From contig QMQC01000143.1 in NCBI GenBank assembly GCA_003648875.1, forward strand, positions 1 to 5,570: a DNA stretch of 5,570 nucleotides. The letters are read 5' to 3'. This DNA is from Actinomycetota bacterium (GTDB lineage Bacteria; Actinomycetota; Acidimicrobiia; Spongiisociales; UBA5794). Under the pieces are notes generated by a model. That model was not told the DNA's origin, searched no databases, and saw only the letters and a list, made by a program, of their open reading frames with translations. The position numbers were made by a program, and so were the translations under genes. Below, one piece after another: positions 5,503-5,570 of this stretch. Positions within the stretch are counted from its first letter, which is position 1, and every line of letters starts with the position of its first letter.

Positions 5503-5570
5503 GCGGGAGAGCCGGCCGACCGGCGCCGAAGGAGCAACCGCCCCGGGAATCCCCCAGGCAAACGGACCGC
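5503..5570 (+). promoter_or_regulatory. Glycine riboswitch aptamer (gcvT element), running to the window edge
   Basis: This RNA binds glycine and controls the downstream gene in cis. Elements in order are: P1 GCGG (5503-5506) pairing with CCGC (5567-5570); GAGAG (5507-5511), the P2 left strand; a hairpin CCGG-CCGA-CCGG (5512-5523); and the highly conserved core CGCCGAAGGAGCAA (5524-5537), which as I recall it matches the second Vibrio cholerae aptamer. These are followed by a short P3b-like CC/GG element (5538-5547) and then AAT, CCCCC, AGGCAAA and CGGA (5548-5566). The P2 right strand, usually CTCTC, is CCCCC (5551-5555). P1 may extend beyond the edge. Whether a second tandem aptamer follows, and the identity of the regulated gene (often gcvT, gcvP, glyA or a glycine/sodium symporter), cannot be seen. 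Confidence 0.9.

Noticed and set aside
5391..5570. Possible small gene in the 180-base 3' intergenic region
   Set aside because: Open frames here run out of the membrane protein gene in other frames and across the hairpin. No start with a ribosome site is seen, and the region is explained by the hairpin, promoter and riboswitch.

Overview
This is a moderately GC-rich, densely packed bacterial segment. It most resembles an actinobacterium, possibly of the Acidimicrobiia. That placement rests on protein style, tight stop/start overlaps and apparently leaderless promoters (TAnnnT eight bases before an ATG). It is an inference, because no rRNA or other marker gene is present. No mobile element, CRISPR array, tRNA or rRNA was seen.

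Layout, left to right. The window opens inside a plus-strand GNAT acetyltransferase of the phosphinothricin acetyltransferase type, whose N-terminus is cut off (3-419). It converges, with a gap of only 3 bases, on a minus-strand two-gene operon for an ABC-2 type exporter. The ATPase is upstream (2173 to 1244) and the membrane permease follows (1247 to 423), joined by an ATGA overlap. A short divergent promoter region (about 2174-2254) separates this operon from a plus-strand pair: an SRAP-domain protein of the YedK/HMCES family (2255-2947), then a flavin-containing monooxygenase (2944-4263), joined by a GTGA overlap. After an 80-base gap with a possible promoter comes a polytopic membrane protein of the lysylphosphatidylglycerol synthase transmembrane family (4344-5390). 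The last 180 bases contain no gene. They hold a long hairpin (5411-5454), a possible promoter and, at the very end, a glycine riboswitch aptamer (5503-5570) whose regulated gene lies beyond the window.

How the parts fit. The ABC pair makes one exporter of unknown substrate. The SRAP and monooxygenase genes are probably made from one mRNA with coupled translation. A functional link between abasic-site protection and flavin oxygenation is not established and may be only operon packing. The riboswitch suggests that the next gene belongs to glycine cleavage, glycine transport or serine/glycine interconversion.

I do not see an obviously new multi-gene system. The observations most worth checking are the altered P2 strand of the glycine aptamer, the Asn-to-Asp change at the expected catalytic position of the monooxygenase, the paired leaderless promoters, and the SRAP-monooxygenase coupling.
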